Positions 11,749 through 24,205 of a stretch of 64,000 nucleotides of DNA are shown piece by piece. The stretch is from Echinococcus granulosus (lineage: Eukaryota > Platyhelminthes > Cestoda > Cyclophyllidea > Taeniidae). The stretch lies in contig NW_020170452.1 of NCBI RefSeq assembly GCF_000524195.1, positions 47,633 to 111,632 of the forward strand, in the 5' to 3' direction. Each line of letters opens with the position of its first letter. Position 1 is the stretch's first letter. The notes under the pieces are model-generated. The model saw nothing but the letters and a program-made list of their open reading frames with translations, ran no database searches and was not told the DNA's origin. Position numbers and translations under genes: made by a program.

Positions 11749-14700
11749 ATGCATTTCTCTAGACTCTTAAATCTCCTTTTCCGCGTACTACTTAAAACTT
11801 ATAAGTAGATTTCTGGTGACGAAGAAGACAAATTTGTGGTAAAAATGTTGTTTAATTCATTTTACCTGTATAAAAATTATCCGCTCACATGGAATCTTTT
11901 CCCTTTCTACATTTGACCCAGTGTGCAAGCAAATGCCACAAATTACCCCTCTTTTCTCCCTTTTTTGTGCCACATTTATTCACCGCCTCCGAGGCGTAAA
12001 TAGGCTGTTTTTGTGTCTGCACGTAAAGAAAAAAGCTAAACTTGCTTAAATTTATGGTGAGAGCTCTTCCCTCTCTCCTTAATTTAACACCTTCTTTCCG
12101 CATGAAATAAGATCTCAAAGGCTTCGCTTGATTTTGTGAAAGTGCTCTTTTCTCAGTCATTAATTCAATACCTCCCTCCCCCATCGGGTAGGAACCCCAG
12201 AGCTCCGCTATTTAAAGCCTATTCGAGGTTCTTATTTTCTTGCTGTCTAATATACTGTTAAAATGTGGACATATCGAAGAAGCTCGTCACTGACCTGCTC
12301 TACTTTAAAACTCCGAAAAAAAATCCAAAATAACGAATAAAATTAAAAGGGGACGAATGTATAAAGGAAGTTTGGGAAATTTTTTTTCCCATAGGGAAAC
12401 GCGGAGAGCTTTTTGTGCTTGATACATAGGATTGTAATAAGATCTTGATGTCATAGCTCGTGGTTTATGTCGCCAATTGCGTGGTTTCAGTAGTCCTTCA
12501 ATTAAGATCGCTCCTCATTTTATGGGCCTCCCTTTAATGATATTCTTACCTCAAAAACTTTGTAGCCTCTAGCATAAGTCATTTTTTTGTCTTTCCTACT
12601 TTTTTGGATAATTTGTTCGACGTGCGTTGACGTACATAATTGCGTGGGCGCATATCACCAAGCCAACGACAGATTGAGCGTTATCTACGTGGGGGAAAAA
12701 CAGTCGTGCGCTTTTTGACGTTTCTTGATGGTATGGCCTGTTATAACTTATAGGAACTAGCAAAATGCCAAATATTGTTTATACCTGCGCTCTCCACTCT
12801 TTGGTGGATTTAACTAGAGCGGGTCGGTCCTAAAGTGGGAGAAACTTACTTAAGTAGATAAATACATCATGCTTCAGGGGACTCATCCGTCTGTGAAAGA
12901 AAAGTAGTTGAACCTACAACGCTGGATCTCAGGAGTTTAGCAATTTGTCCTTCACCTCATTATTTAGCAGAAGCGCGCCAGTACTTGGCAGATTGTTTAC
13001 CCGACTGATTGATTGAAGGATGCATAATGAGAAACGACTTTTGTATTCGACATTAGACATTTAGATGTGGTCAAATGACTCATTTCGTTTATTTAATGTA
13101 TTGCATAACATAATTTTACAGCTCAGATTGATCCACTCTAGGTGATACAAAAAGAGTGCGAAAGATGAGAAGAGGGAAGGGAAATGGTGCTCTCCTCCGC
13201 TAGTTCTCCTGGTGACCATCATCGTGTCTCGGTATTTGCCAGTTGGGTAGTAAAATACAATGGAAACAGTTAGATTCTATCTCTGTTTGTCAAAACAAGA
13301 AAGTTTGCAGGCAGTGTGATTGTTAGTAAATTTGTGCCTCACTAAGTGACAAAGATTCGCTGATTGAATTTTTGTTAATTCTAGAACACAAGGCTAACTT
13401 GTTTCACACAAAACCATAAATATAACCACGAAGCAAGTTTCATGTTCTTTCACAACTGCACTCATGGCTAAAAGCAGTAACACCCGTTGACACGTACCTC
13501 AGTGTTCATTTCTGGGGAATCTCGCCTCTTTTGTCGAGATAAAACAGTCACGGTTGAGCTATACCTTGTTGCTAGGGCCTTGAGAATATTTTAATGACTT
13601 CTTGAAATAATCCAGTGAGTTACTTTGACATTAAACCGTAAACTAAGACATCGTTGAAATGAATGTCGGAGTTAAACAGACCGCAGGTAAAAAATTATAA
13701 AGGTGAGTATCATCAGTCTAAGAACATCTTGCATCAACAAGCCACTTGAGGACACACGATTAAAGACAATCTGTTATCACAAACGGATAAAGAATCGTTT
13801 GTCGCATATGTGCGATGTTGATGTCCGAATTAATGACTAACAGCTAATTACTGGAAAATGAGGTACACAACCTACTCAGAAAGACCATGCAGTGGCATAC
13901 GATAGTGACACAAAACAAACACCCTGTGTTCAAAAATAAGCCACAAATTCTAAATTATTTTGGACACCTTATAAGGCGTAATTCTTCGTGCAAACTGACG
14001 CTAGTATTCAATGCTTTATCATGATTTTGGATTTGTCAATCTCTAAAACGTTAAAGAAGGTCGAAAAACGCGAGACTGAAAAGAGCGAAATTGCTATCAC
14101 CTTAAGTGTGCGTTGATGACATGCAAGCAGGAGGTGGTGACTGCATTGGTTTTTAAATCTCGAAATTTTTTCTTAACAGATCCTACCATAAAATTCTTCA
14201 ACTTGTGATGCCTCATTATGCATTTATACTGACTCGGTAAATCTATTTAAATAACAGTGGTTGATTTAAACAAGCATATCAAGTTATGCTATTCCATCAG
14301 GATTTTAATTAACGATCAATTATTTAGGCATTCATAAAAGCAGAATAGAATTGAAAAACTTTCCAAAAATTATGTTGTATTTTGACACTTTTGGACGAAA
14401 TACTCCCCAATTTGACTTTGCATAGATTTACAGCTTGTCAGATTGTCTTTACATAATTGAACTTAAAATCAATTAGCAAAAAAACGCGAGTACTAATAGA
14501 AAGTCACATTTTGTCAGGATGAGCAAAAAGTTGGGTTAGCCCTTACTTTTCGGATCGCCGCCACTGGATGTTACTTATGTTAGGCAGAAGTGATCTATTC
14601 TTAAATGCAACTTCTCATCACGAGTGCTACAAAAGTAGATTTTCTTTCAGAATTGCAGTTTTGACTGAGTTAGGCAAATTTTGGACAATTGAAAATCCCA

Positions 14701-16073
14701 TCTCACTGTCATTGTCCTTGTATACAAATGGATTTGCACTGAAAGGATGGCCTTTTGTCTAAAACGGCAGAACAAATGAGCCATCTTAGTGTTCCACCAG
14801 GGGACATCAAAGAGGGTGCTGTTTGTAATGGCAGTGAAATGGTCCATCTCGGTTGTGTCACGTGTTTGATGCCATTTTAATAACTTGGTGCTCCTAGTAG
14901 TTTTAATGGAAGGGTTTTACCTAGATCGAGGGCTTTACATAGTAGCTGAATGTGTCCAGAAATAACTGCCGAGACTGCAAGTTGAGAGCGTCACCGCCAC
15001 CATTACCATATCCCTCTACCGAATGAGTAAGCCTCCCATCGCCGTACTTTGCTGTGTCTGCAGGTCTTCGTTGACAAGCATGCTGTTGCCTGCCTGTTTT
15101 TCTGGATTGAATTTAGTTGGAGCTGGACTGTACTCGAAACATTAAGGGTGCGGATTAAACAGACTCCACCACGTGACTACCACATCGCTATTTACACCTG
15201 TCAAGTGGGAAGTCGTCTAGTTGTCGAATCTAAGCAGTCAGTGGTTGTAAATAACTGCAACGCTTAAATTATATTCTTCAGTGTAGGTAATTTCCTAATT
15301 AACTATATATGGAAGCCTCAAATTCATCTCCCCTTTCTCTCCCTCTAAAAGTCTTCCTTCTAATGCCAACTTATTCTTTCCACAGAAAGAAGACTTTGTC
15401 TACTAATAGACACATATGAGAAAAAGGGAAGAGATCTCACACGTCTTGCGGCATGTTTCAAGTCTTCACTGTAAACTCGACTGGTCATGCGATGCTAGGG
15501 TTGACATCACCCTTCGCATCATCTTCAGCTTGGGGAGGTCTGTCTCTCGAAAAGCGGTGGAATAGATGGACAGCATCGTTGTCTAATGCAACCGAGTAAA
15601 AGCATATAAGTCGATCGTATTTATAAATTGCCAAGCCTCTGGTTAGACTTACGATAACAGCGTCAGTTATTGCGCCTAGTTACGGTTGCTAAAAACCTCA
15701 GAAATGGAGGAAAAAAATTGGTTGTACCATTCTTGAAAAGATTTGCACTCATTAGTTTGACATTCAAGAGCCAATTTGGGTCTGATTTTTGGATTTTGGT
15801 ATTGTGGTAACCATGGTTGCAGTTGGCGTGTTTGACACGACGCAGTTACAACTATGTGATTGGTGATGTGATTAAATCGCCTCCTTATATCGCCGATGTT
15901 GCCTCCTTGGTGTGGTCCAACTGTGGCAGGGAGAACTTAAGCCGTGAAAGGAAATGCTATTCGTAGACATGGCCATTTCTTATGTGAATGCGACCTTTGA
16001 TTGTGTGACCAAACGGGCTTAACTAGCCCATGAGTGTGGTTGTATTTAATCTCAGGGGCATTTATAGTCATTC
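11749..16073. other. Intergenic, no supported gene
   Basis: No exon with both splice sites and recognisable coding content was found on either strand. Short frames such as those near 14568 and 15049 have no family resemblance and are not conserved elsewhere in the window. Confidence 0.4.
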
Positions 16074-16173
16074 NNNNNNNNNNNNNNNNNNNNNNNNNNN
16101 NNNNNNNNNNNNNNNNNNNNNNNNNNNNNNNNNNNNNNNNNNNNNNNNNNNNNNNNNNNNNNNNNNNNNNNNN
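16074..16173. other. Assembly gap of exactly 100 N
   Basis: A run of exactly 100 N, the usual placeholder for a gap of unknown size. It abuts a CTC/CTT microsatellite, so the missing sequence is probably more of the same repeat. Confidence 0.97.
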
Positions 16174-16263
16174 TCCTTCTCCTCCTCCTCCTCCTTCTCC
16201 TCCTCCTCCTCCTCCTCCTCCTCCTCCTCCTCCTCCTTCTCCTCCTCCTCCTCCTCCTCCCTC
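16174..16263. repeat. (CTC)n/(CTT)n trinucleotide microsatellite
   Basis: About 90 bases of almost pure TCC units interrupted by three CTT units, directly after the N gap. Frames through it give poly-Ser or poly-Pro on the plus strand and poly-Arg on the minus strand. These are artefacts of the repeat, not proteins. True length is unknown because one side is missing. Confidence 0.95.
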
Positions 16264-18637
16264 TCCTACCCATTTTCTTACGTAAGGACAGAGTGGAAGG
16301 CGGCAGAATTAAGGACTGAAATACGAGCCGTGTACATGGACTAATTTAGCATTTAATAATACGCCTGATCTTATGTGTTTACCTTCTCAAGTGCATGGAG
16401 CATAAAATGTTTGTCTTCTTTTGATGTTTTATGAGGCTATAATAAGCACCGAAGCAAACAGAAGTTGAGAGGTTAGCATGATATAAGATTCAGCATTTTG
16501 AATTAAAGGGCATTTTTCTTCCCTTCCCCCTAGGCTGTCATTAAGTCGATAGGAGAAAAAAAAAGCCGAAAAAAAGATACGCATTTGGCTATTTGTGCTT
16601 TGCCCCGGGGCTATACTAATGAGCATTTTCCTCACTGAAGAAGGTGGAAGAGAGAAGCCAACTTTCGTGCCATCTTGTTAAGTACATTTTAAATGTCCAC
16701 TCGAAGAGTGCAACTTGAGTTTTTATGCCCTCTCTTCCCACTTTTTTGATTTTTTTACAGACTAGCTGACCGGTTAAGGGGCTGGAGTTGGGAGGGCTGT
16801 GCGCAATTAACTGAAGTGACTCAAGTGCTCCGCACCTATCCCTCTTGACTATGAATATATTGTTACAGTAGATGACGGTAAGCCTGAAAAACTAGGTGGA
16901 TTGCTAAATAACTTCTACGATATGGCGGGGTTTCTCTATTGCACCGTTTGGTAGGCGGGCGAGCATATCATTGGTTATCTCCACTGCTGGTGGAATGCAG
17001 AAGCAATTTTTCACTGTGACCTTTAAGCTGGAGGTCAAGTAAATAAGGACGAGATCGAGCTAGGAGGTGCTTAGGGAAGACTTCTTCAGAAAGAGTTTAA
17101 ATTGGTTAAATAGTTAAAAGAAAGTCCAATTCCTATGCCGACTCATAGCCATGAGGCATCCAACGGCACCTTAGGTGGATACCGCCTCGCTTTCATCCTC
17201 CCTACTTCTCTAAGTTCTCAATACTTTCTTCTGGAAAAAATAGAAATAGCCCTTTAGGGGATGCAGGTGAGGGAGGAAATTGTGGGTGGTTGCAGCTAAG
17301 TTTTGTCTTAGCTCTTAGAAACAAAAGTCACACATTACTTAGGAGGGCTTAGTAAATTCACCTTCCATTCTTTGCATTAGAATGGTTTGACCAAAATATT
17401 ACCTGATAGTTCTCTTCGTGGCACACTTCCGTGCGGAAAGTTGTGTCGAGATGACTGTTAAAGTTAAAAAAAGGGAACATATAAGCCGTCAAGTTTCTAT
17501 TCGGAGAGGGGGAGGAAGGAGACAGTTTAAAATTTGTCACCACCTCGGAGACCGGTGGTCTTCTCACCATCACGAGATCGGTCAAAAACGGTAGCAAATT
17601 AACGTAATCTTTTGAAACTCCGCCTAGACACTTGTCATACATGATTGTTATGCAACCTGGTACGGCTCTTGTCAGACTGACGGAAGAGTGAACTATCACA
17701 TATCAGGAAAGCGAATTACTTGCTGTCTCCATGTGTAGGCAGTATGGGGATAAGGTTTCCTCCCAGTTCGGTTGACAGATGGAGAGACCTTTGAACCGAC
17801 CACGGTAACGACAATATAGAATGAAAGGAAAACATCAAATTGAATAAGGCCGATCAGTGGTGGAATCTAACCATGACCTAATTCAAAACACCGCGTTATT
17901 ACCCAGGCCAGCAGTACAACCAGGCAAAAGTTAATGCGGAACTGTTGAATTCTCAGCATGAAGAAGGGTGAATTCCCACAAGAGAGATAAAATTTTGCTT
18001 GGTGCAATGCGAAAAATTTGTTCCTACTTCTTCCTTGGCCAGCTTGTACTATTAGGGAGAAACAATTTCCCGTAAACGATTTGTGTTTTGAGGAATTTTT
18101 ACCAAAGCGGCGGATGGTTTATTTATAACGTACAGAAGGATTGAGGAGACATACCATATGCAGTAAAGATTTCGCATAATTAAACCAACTGTCACACAAA
18201 ATATCAGGTCACGGTATAACTCTCTTCCTCTTTTGAGACTCGCCCCTTCTCCCCTCCTTCCCTTTGTTCATGCCTCTTCTTCAACCGTCCCAACGTATTC
18301 GGTGCTTTAAAGACCACCAAAGAGTCAGGAGCGCTAGGCATTAAAATTAAGGTTAAGGGAAGCAGATATTTGATCTTACCATCTAGGATACATCTCGAGG
18401 ATTTCATTGTGGCCGGGATTTCGTCCTATTCGGGTATCCTACTATCTTTCATGGCATTAAAGCTTGGAAAATTGTTCCACAAGGGGAATATTTTGTATAC
18501 CAACCGGGTTAGCCTGACAACAGATATATTTAATAAAGTACACGAGTTGGAAGAACCTCATAGGTTTGAGAGTCTGTATCCATTCTTCGTTGTCACAATG
18601 TTTTCCCTTCAGTATTGCCGTGATGTCGGAGGTTACA
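16264..18637. other. Intergenic, no supported gene
   Basis: The longest frame is a 113-codon minus-strand ORF at 17358-17699. It resembles nothing I know and has no codon pattern or splice context that argues for a gene. Confidence 0.4.
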
Positions 18638-18641
18638 TTAG

Positions 18642-18842
18642 TGTAGCGTCCCGAGACTCTCTGAAGACGAAAGAAGACACAATACTCGGGCAGAACATAT
18701 ATATATATGCAGCACGGAGAAGGTGTCTGGGCTACTGGCATGGCCCAAAGGCCAGCCCACCCAGCGAGGTACAAGGGGGCTAATTCAAAGTACAAAAGTG
18801 GCGCCTCACCAGAACCGAGGGATAAACCACTATTGTATTACA
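18642..18842 (+). mobile_element. LTR-like short element, copy A (solo LTR or TRIM remnant)
   Basis: A 201-bp unit that starts TGTAGCGTCCCGAGACTC and ends TATTACA, so it has TG...CA ends inside a TGTA/TACA inverted terminus. It is flanked by a direct TTAG repeat (18638-18641 and 18843-18846; five bases, ATTAG, if the last A is counted in the target). A nearly identical copy lies inverted at 30310-30504, also with a 4-bp target duplication, and two decayed copies lie at about 38421 and 39300. Size, ends and duplications fit a solo LTR or a terminal-repeat retrotransposon in miniature, known to be abundant in taeniid tapeworms. It carries no convincing protein. Confidence 0.75.
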
Positions 18843-18846
18843 TTAG

Positions 18847-21800
18847 TTACCAATAGCCTTCTTGCCTTACCAAAGGTACATGTCAATTTAGCGCTTCTAA
18901 TGGAAGTCTTTGGAGCTATATCCATTCGCATCAGATAGCCAACCTTAGTAGTGCTTAGGCTTGTCAATCACGCTTTGATATCAGGATAGTTTTTTTGTTG
19001 AATAGATTTTGGCCTCTGCTACTAACAACATGACACTCCGAGTATGTGTGTAGAACAGGAAGTCATCGGACCAGATGTTGACGATAATGAAGGTTGAGGG
19101 TGTGGAATGAGCAGAGGAACGCTACGGTTAAAATAGCCACTGAAGCACCATTTCATCATGGTGTACTTCAACATTTGTTCGGAAGGAATGTCCCATTAGC
19201 GCACACCGTTCCAAGTACGCACTGCCACTCGTTCGCTACCTTGATTAAAGGCACCATAGCTAACTGGTCGGCAACATATGTGAAGATTATCAACAGCAGG
19301 ACATGTGTGCCACATAACTGCATGTACTATTGTCATGGTGGCACCCAAAATTCGTCTTCAACCCTCTAATTCCAGTAGCTTTACTGTCCGGACAGTTGAT
19401 CTTAAATAATGTCGAGTTTGGAACCACTAAATAAGCGGCTGAGTTGCCATGATTTTTGATAAAGTTAAAAAATATTGGGCCTAGGATGATTTACAGTGAA
19501 TGGGAGAGTCTAGCCAGCACTTGAGTAGATTATTCTGCAAGATTTATCCAACTCACCGAGTGTTTCACCACGTTTCATTATGGCCCTCTTATAACTCACG
19601 CCAATAAGTACATGGTAAGTGGTTTTTTTTGTCAAAGTAGAGAATTCAAAAGATGGAAAGGTATTCGTTACTTTTATTACTCAAGGATCCGGACATAGAA
19701 ATAGCTCATTCACCCAAATCCGATATTTCCACTTCTTTGTTTCAATTGTCAGAAACGGTTGAAAAAACCTCACGTCTTTACAAATTAAACTGCCGCCTAC
19801 AAAAAAATTCGTCAAGTCAATATTTCAAACATTTTAAGGCCAGACTTTGCCACTTCGAAATCACTACAAACTTTACTTTCTAAGTATCGTAAAGAAGACA
19901 AGCAATTTCTGATGTCCCTGACTAAATAAAGTTGGTGTTTTTTTCCTGGCGTCGATTTTATATTTGCTTCTTACCATAAGTAGTCATCCCTAAAGTAGGA
20001 TAAGTCCTACCGCTTTAAATGAAGATTTACTTATTTCCGCTCTTGGACAAAAAAGGAGTCTTCGTGGAGGAATTCGCTTAGTTGCAATGGAAAGGGTGAC
20101 ACTTAAAAAGACACTTTCCTCCACGCCACCTCTGCCTTCATATCCCTAAAACGAGAAGGCGAAGTGGATGAGGACACAATTTACTTGATAGTGAAAAACA
20201 AAATAGGTATAGATATCCAAATTTAAGAGCTCTTAGCGTACTTTCCCCTTCGGGGGCCGATGGTGTCTGTTCCGTCACTAGGCTCGTATTTACTGAACCC
20301 CTCTCGCCTAAAAGGTGCATTCACACAAAGTTCTTGCAGTGGCTCCTTCCTTTAAGAAAGCTTTCAGCAGTTATTTTACATGTATGAAAGAAACCGATGA
20401 GAAATGGCCTGGCCATTTTTATAGATTTGATGTTAGTATCCCTCTTAATTTGTGTTAAATATTTGTGGCCTGAGTCTGTCGGATTCTTGGACACATCTTG
20501 CTGTTTACTGTGCATGCGTAAGAATACTAGTTGATTTTTTTTCCCTATTTATAGCGTTCCAAGACCTTTTAAAAGTTATAACAAGTACTCACTGCGCGGT
20601 AGAAAATGCACTGCAGATGTACAGCGGAGCTAAGGTTACTGGCATTGTCCGGTAGTGGGACAATTTGCAAAAACGTAGGTTTCCGCCAAGATAAAATGCT
20701 GTGTCAATCATACCATCATGGCATTACGTGTTGCTGGAAGGTTTTGAATTTCTGTAAAATCTTTGCAAATTTATTCAACCATTGTTGATGGCTGAAATCT
20801 GTAGTGGACATTTCATGCATATAGTCAATATTCCACTTTAAAGTGTTAAAAAACGAAGGGAAATTCTCCGCAATAATTTGATGATGCAAAAAGCCGTTGT
20901 AAAGGCATACAATTTAGAAGACGTAATTGTACTTGTCTTGTTTTTTATACCTTAAAAGGAGTGGAAATTTAAATATTATTTTTGTATTAGTTAATAAGTT
21001 TCCACCATCTGTGTCAAGGGCTTCAAACCTCATTCATCAACAAGCAGCACGTACAATCACCAAGACGTGCAAATTCGTCATCCATTCAAGGAATCGTTGC
21101 GGCTGAAGCAGCACGGAGACCCTGAGGAATGCCAAGGACAGACTTTGAAAGCAGGCGAAGATCAAGTCGTTCGAGAGCACCTTTAACCACTCCGACTCTT
21201 CCCTCTTCACAGATTGCGTCCACACTAGACGACATGGTCCCCCGTTAATGACAAACCATCGTCTGCGGGGAGATGGCTCGTGGAAGGTCGAGGGCCAATG
21301 TGACATCAATATACGGTGTACATTTAATTTGTCATCAAGGAAAAAACAATTCTGTATTGCCGATTAACATCCTACAGGCAGAAACCTAGAGAAGTAGATT
21401 AGATAAAGCAATTGTTTGGAAGATGAAGACACTCAACAGCTAGTGGCAAATTTTCTGTTCAGTGGGACCGCATGCTTAAAATTTTATGCAGTCTCTAGGT
21501 CACCTTTGAAGACTTTGTAAGGCATTCACTACTGTCGATGAACTTTGCACAAAAGTGGGGAGAGAGCCGGAAAACATGAAATAAAAGTGCTGTGAAGTCA
21601 GAACATGGGAAGACTCTTTGACAAGACTACATGTTCCGAGAAGATTAATAGCTAGTTACTCTTGTTCACCTTGCCAAACTTCATGTAGCAGAAGTCTACT
21701 TATTGGAAGCAACGTAAGGTATTATTAAGATTCCACTCTGGTGACTCATTTTCCGATTTGTTGATAACCGGCTGTGCCAGATCGCAAGTCGTAAACAGAT

Positions 21801-22292
21801 CGATCTAGTCATAAGCGATGGCACGGAAACAGTAGGTTCCTGATCTCTCATAGCACGAACCAGACACGCAAAGTTGGCGACATTTAATGTTGCATTGAGC
21901 TAAGGGACCGATAATCTGTCCGCGCGTCACACGCTTGATAGATGCGACTACTAGATTTGTGACAGACCTCGTCAAATATCCCCCTTTTGCCTGTCACACT
22001 GAAAGGTCGAGAGTAGAAATCACTTCTGACAGTCACTTCTGCTAACAGCTCACAAGCTCTTCGGTAAGCTCCTGGTAAGACTTTATTCTCCCTCATGTAC
22101 AACTTGATACAATGATGTATTTAGTGTCATATTAACAAAGAGAGTATTAAGAGAAACCTGTTGGATTGTACAGAAAAAATTTTCGGACTTCAAGAATGTC
22201 GTAACCGCCACCAAATAGCGATTGCGCAAAGTCGCCTGTGAATAATGAAAAAAGGTTACTTAAATATTAATAAGTAGCAAATGCGCGACCCT
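18847..22292. other. Intergenic, no supported gene
   Basis: Several frames of 60-90 codons occur (for example near 19094, 19653 and 21037 on alternating strands), but none resembles a known protein or has partner exons. Confidence 0.4.
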
Positions 22293-23246
22293 TCAAATAT
22301 CCAAATCATCATCGGGATCGTCCTCGTCAATGTCATCGAACACATCAGGCACGTAATCAATCGTGCTCTCAGGCAGAGGCAGAGTAGACGGGTCTACACT
22401 AGTATTTACTGCAGCATGGTAGGGCAGCACGACCTTCTGTTTCGCCTCAATCTCCGTCTGCGAAGCGGTCAGTTTAAAAGTGGAGGTAGGTAAACTTTCA
22501 GGCTCCTTCACCTTCTCAATCACCGTGGAAGCGGAACAGCTAACAATGATACGGGTTTTGGGGTCCAATGTGATCTGACAGAGACCAGAAACAGCTGGTT
22601 TATTGTGAGGAGCAAGGGTAGAAATCAGTCGCACAGATTTACAAATTGAGTCAAGGGTTCGTCGATGCCAGAAATCAGCTTCCAGGATATTTCTGTTGTC
22701 GGTTGGAGTTAGTCGAACACAGGTGGTAGCATAGGACTCAAAAATATCTCGGACCTGTTCACTTGAAGAGGTAATTTCCACATTGGGAGCTTTATAGATG
22801 TTTAAGGAACAGATAACTGAGGCAATTGAATGATTAGTGGCAAAAGAAAGAAGATGTGATAAAATTAGGCTAGCCCAATTGCCTATTTCGTGATCGGAAG
22901 GACAATCCATTAAAAAGGCGTCCATGTTCTCGAAGAAAATGACCCAGAGCGGAGAATCTGGAGGTGTGGTGGAGACTCGGTTGCCCACCTCCTTTAGACA
23001 ATCCAGTGCACAGGGAAAGTCCCAAAAATCGATTTTCTGGATGGTAGAGGGCAGTTGGCTTGGAAGAGGGGAGCCGGGTAACTCTGATCGAACAATTAGG
23101 CATGTGTATTGCTCGCACAAACGTTTGCACAATGTAGGCCAAATCGAGAAGCAGGAGACAAGAGGGAACGAATCCTCGAAAAGGAGGAACGATGAAAGCT
23201 TTCGACCCCCGAGAATGTCAAGGAGATGAACGCTAGGGACGGTCAT
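22293..23246 (-). CDS. ELP5: Elongator complex protein 5
   Basis: An uninterrupted 317-residue frame, close to the length of animal ELP5 (about 300). The decisive feature is the C-terminus: YVPDVFDDIDEDDPDDDLDI, which matches the acidic DPDDDLDI tail of vertebrate ELP5. It is preceded by a segment (LTASQTEIEAKQKVVLPY) that aligns with the conserved LSKKEREAR..LILPF stretch. The rest is a divergent RecA-like fold without a Walker motif, as expected for ELP5. By family knowledge ELP5 is part of the Elp4-5-6 ring of Elongator, needed for modification of wobble uridine in cytoplasmic tRNAs. It lies head-to-head with ENY2, with 488 bp between start codons. I see no intron; an upstream non-coding or trans-spliced leader exon cannot be excluded. 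Confidence 0.87.
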   Translation of the reverse strand: MTVPSVHLLDILGGRKLSSFLLFEDSFPLVSCFSIWPTLCKRLCEQYTCLIVRSELPGSPLPSQLPSTIQKIDFWDFPCALDCLKEVGNRVSTTPPDSPLWVIFFENMDAFLMDCPSDHEIGNWASLILSHLLSFATNHSIASVICSLNIYKAPNVEITSSSEQVRDIFESYATTCVRLTPTDNRNILEADFWHRRTLDSICKSVRLISTLAPHNKPAVSGLCQITLDPKTRIIVSCSASTVIEKVKEPESLPTSTFKLTASQTEIEAKQKVVLPYHAAVNTSVDPSTLPLPESTIDYVPDVFDDIDEDDPDDDLDI

Positions 23247-23734
23247 TGTGTGAACTGAAATGCGGGGAAAGCGAGTAGGTAGGAGTTAGGGGTTTTATGA
23301 TCAAAATAGTTAAGTCGGTAATCGACCAACTATATGTCCTAGTTTGTTTAGAGTACACTAACTTAAGCATCTGAGTGCAAAGCAGAAGGTCAACTATTAC
23401 TTATGAGGCTCGATATGCAGCCGGTGAGTAATAACATGCGCATACATTTCCAGATTACTTTTCATTTGTATCGAGCAATAATCAGGATATTTTTTCCAAA
23501 GCAAAAAGTTGAGGATGAGAATTAATAACATAATAAGAACCAATTGGCGAAGTTAAGCAGACTTATCAGAAGAAATTGTCATGCGCCCGTTGCCCGCTAT
23601 CAACCAACAAATACAACAAACGCGCCACGATTTAATTGGTTGATTTACAAGGACACTAGAGCCCTGTCTTTAGTGGCCAATTAAATTATGGCGCTACTCT
23701 TGGTCGTGGTGTTCACTAAGACTGAGCCTTAAGA
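23247..23734. promoter_or_regulatory. Shared divergent promoter region between ELP5 and ENY2
   Basis: Only 488 bp separate the ELP5 start (minus) from the ENY2 start (plus), so both promoters must lie here or overlap. The stretch is AT-rich. I do not see a convincing TATA box at a typical spacing from either start, and the transcription start sites cannot be placed from sequence alone. Confidence 0.55.
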
Positions 23735-24205
23735 ATGACTGCTATGCAGTAAGATCTGTGGGGGAGTATAAACCGCTTTTAGGGAGGACTGTGCTAAGCT
23801 TAGAACGTACATTAATGAGCAACTTATGCTTACGGGAGAACGAGAAAGACTTAAAGACTTACTCAGGACAAGGCTATTAGAATGCGGATGGAGGGATGAG
23901 CTTAAGTCCTATTGCAAAGGTACGTTGTTTGGAAACACTGAATGTACCATTGTGAGTTCGGTAAATTTTTTCAGTGAAACTCGTTGCACATTTTTTTCGG
24001 ACCACAGTGAGTTCTAGTTGCTTTCCATTTTGTAGAAGTGATTGCAAAGAAAGGTATTTCCTGCGTTACCGTGAACGATCTGGTGACCGAACTAACTCCT
24101 GTTGCCCGTCGGCTTGTTCCAGATTCTGTTAAACAGGAGCTTGTCGATGCCATTCGCAAGTTTTTGCCCAAGGATAGAGAGGACAATGATGACAAATACG
24201 AATGA
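23735..24205 (+). CDS. ENY2: ENY2, SAGA/TREX-2 subunit (three exons)
   Basis: Joined exons 23735-23748, 23804-23919 and 24036-24205 give 300 coding bases and 99 residues, against 101 in human ENY2. Introns are 55 and 116 bp, all GT-AG. Conserved blocks are [47 protein letters not shown] and [12 protein letters not shown], an almost complete match to the ENY2 helical fold. The first coding exon is only 14 bases (MTAM plus two bases), read from the ATG before a GTAAGA donor. It is the least certain part, although phase and final length fit exactly. ENY2 works in the nucleus in the SAGA deubiquitinase module and in the TREX-2 mRNA export complex. It is convergent with AMMECR1 downstream. Confidence 0.9.

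Noticed and set aside
16030..16344. Poly-Ser, poly-Pro and poly-Arg ORFs
   Set aside because: Translation of the CTC/CTT microsatellite and of N bases.
18457..18795. 112-codon minus-strand ORF similar to a plus-strand ORF at 30357 (both begin MYFELAPLYLAGWAGL)
   Set aside because: Both lie in copies A and B of the LTR-like element. The shared peptide reflects recent DNA identity; the frames diverge after small indels and have no family resemblance.
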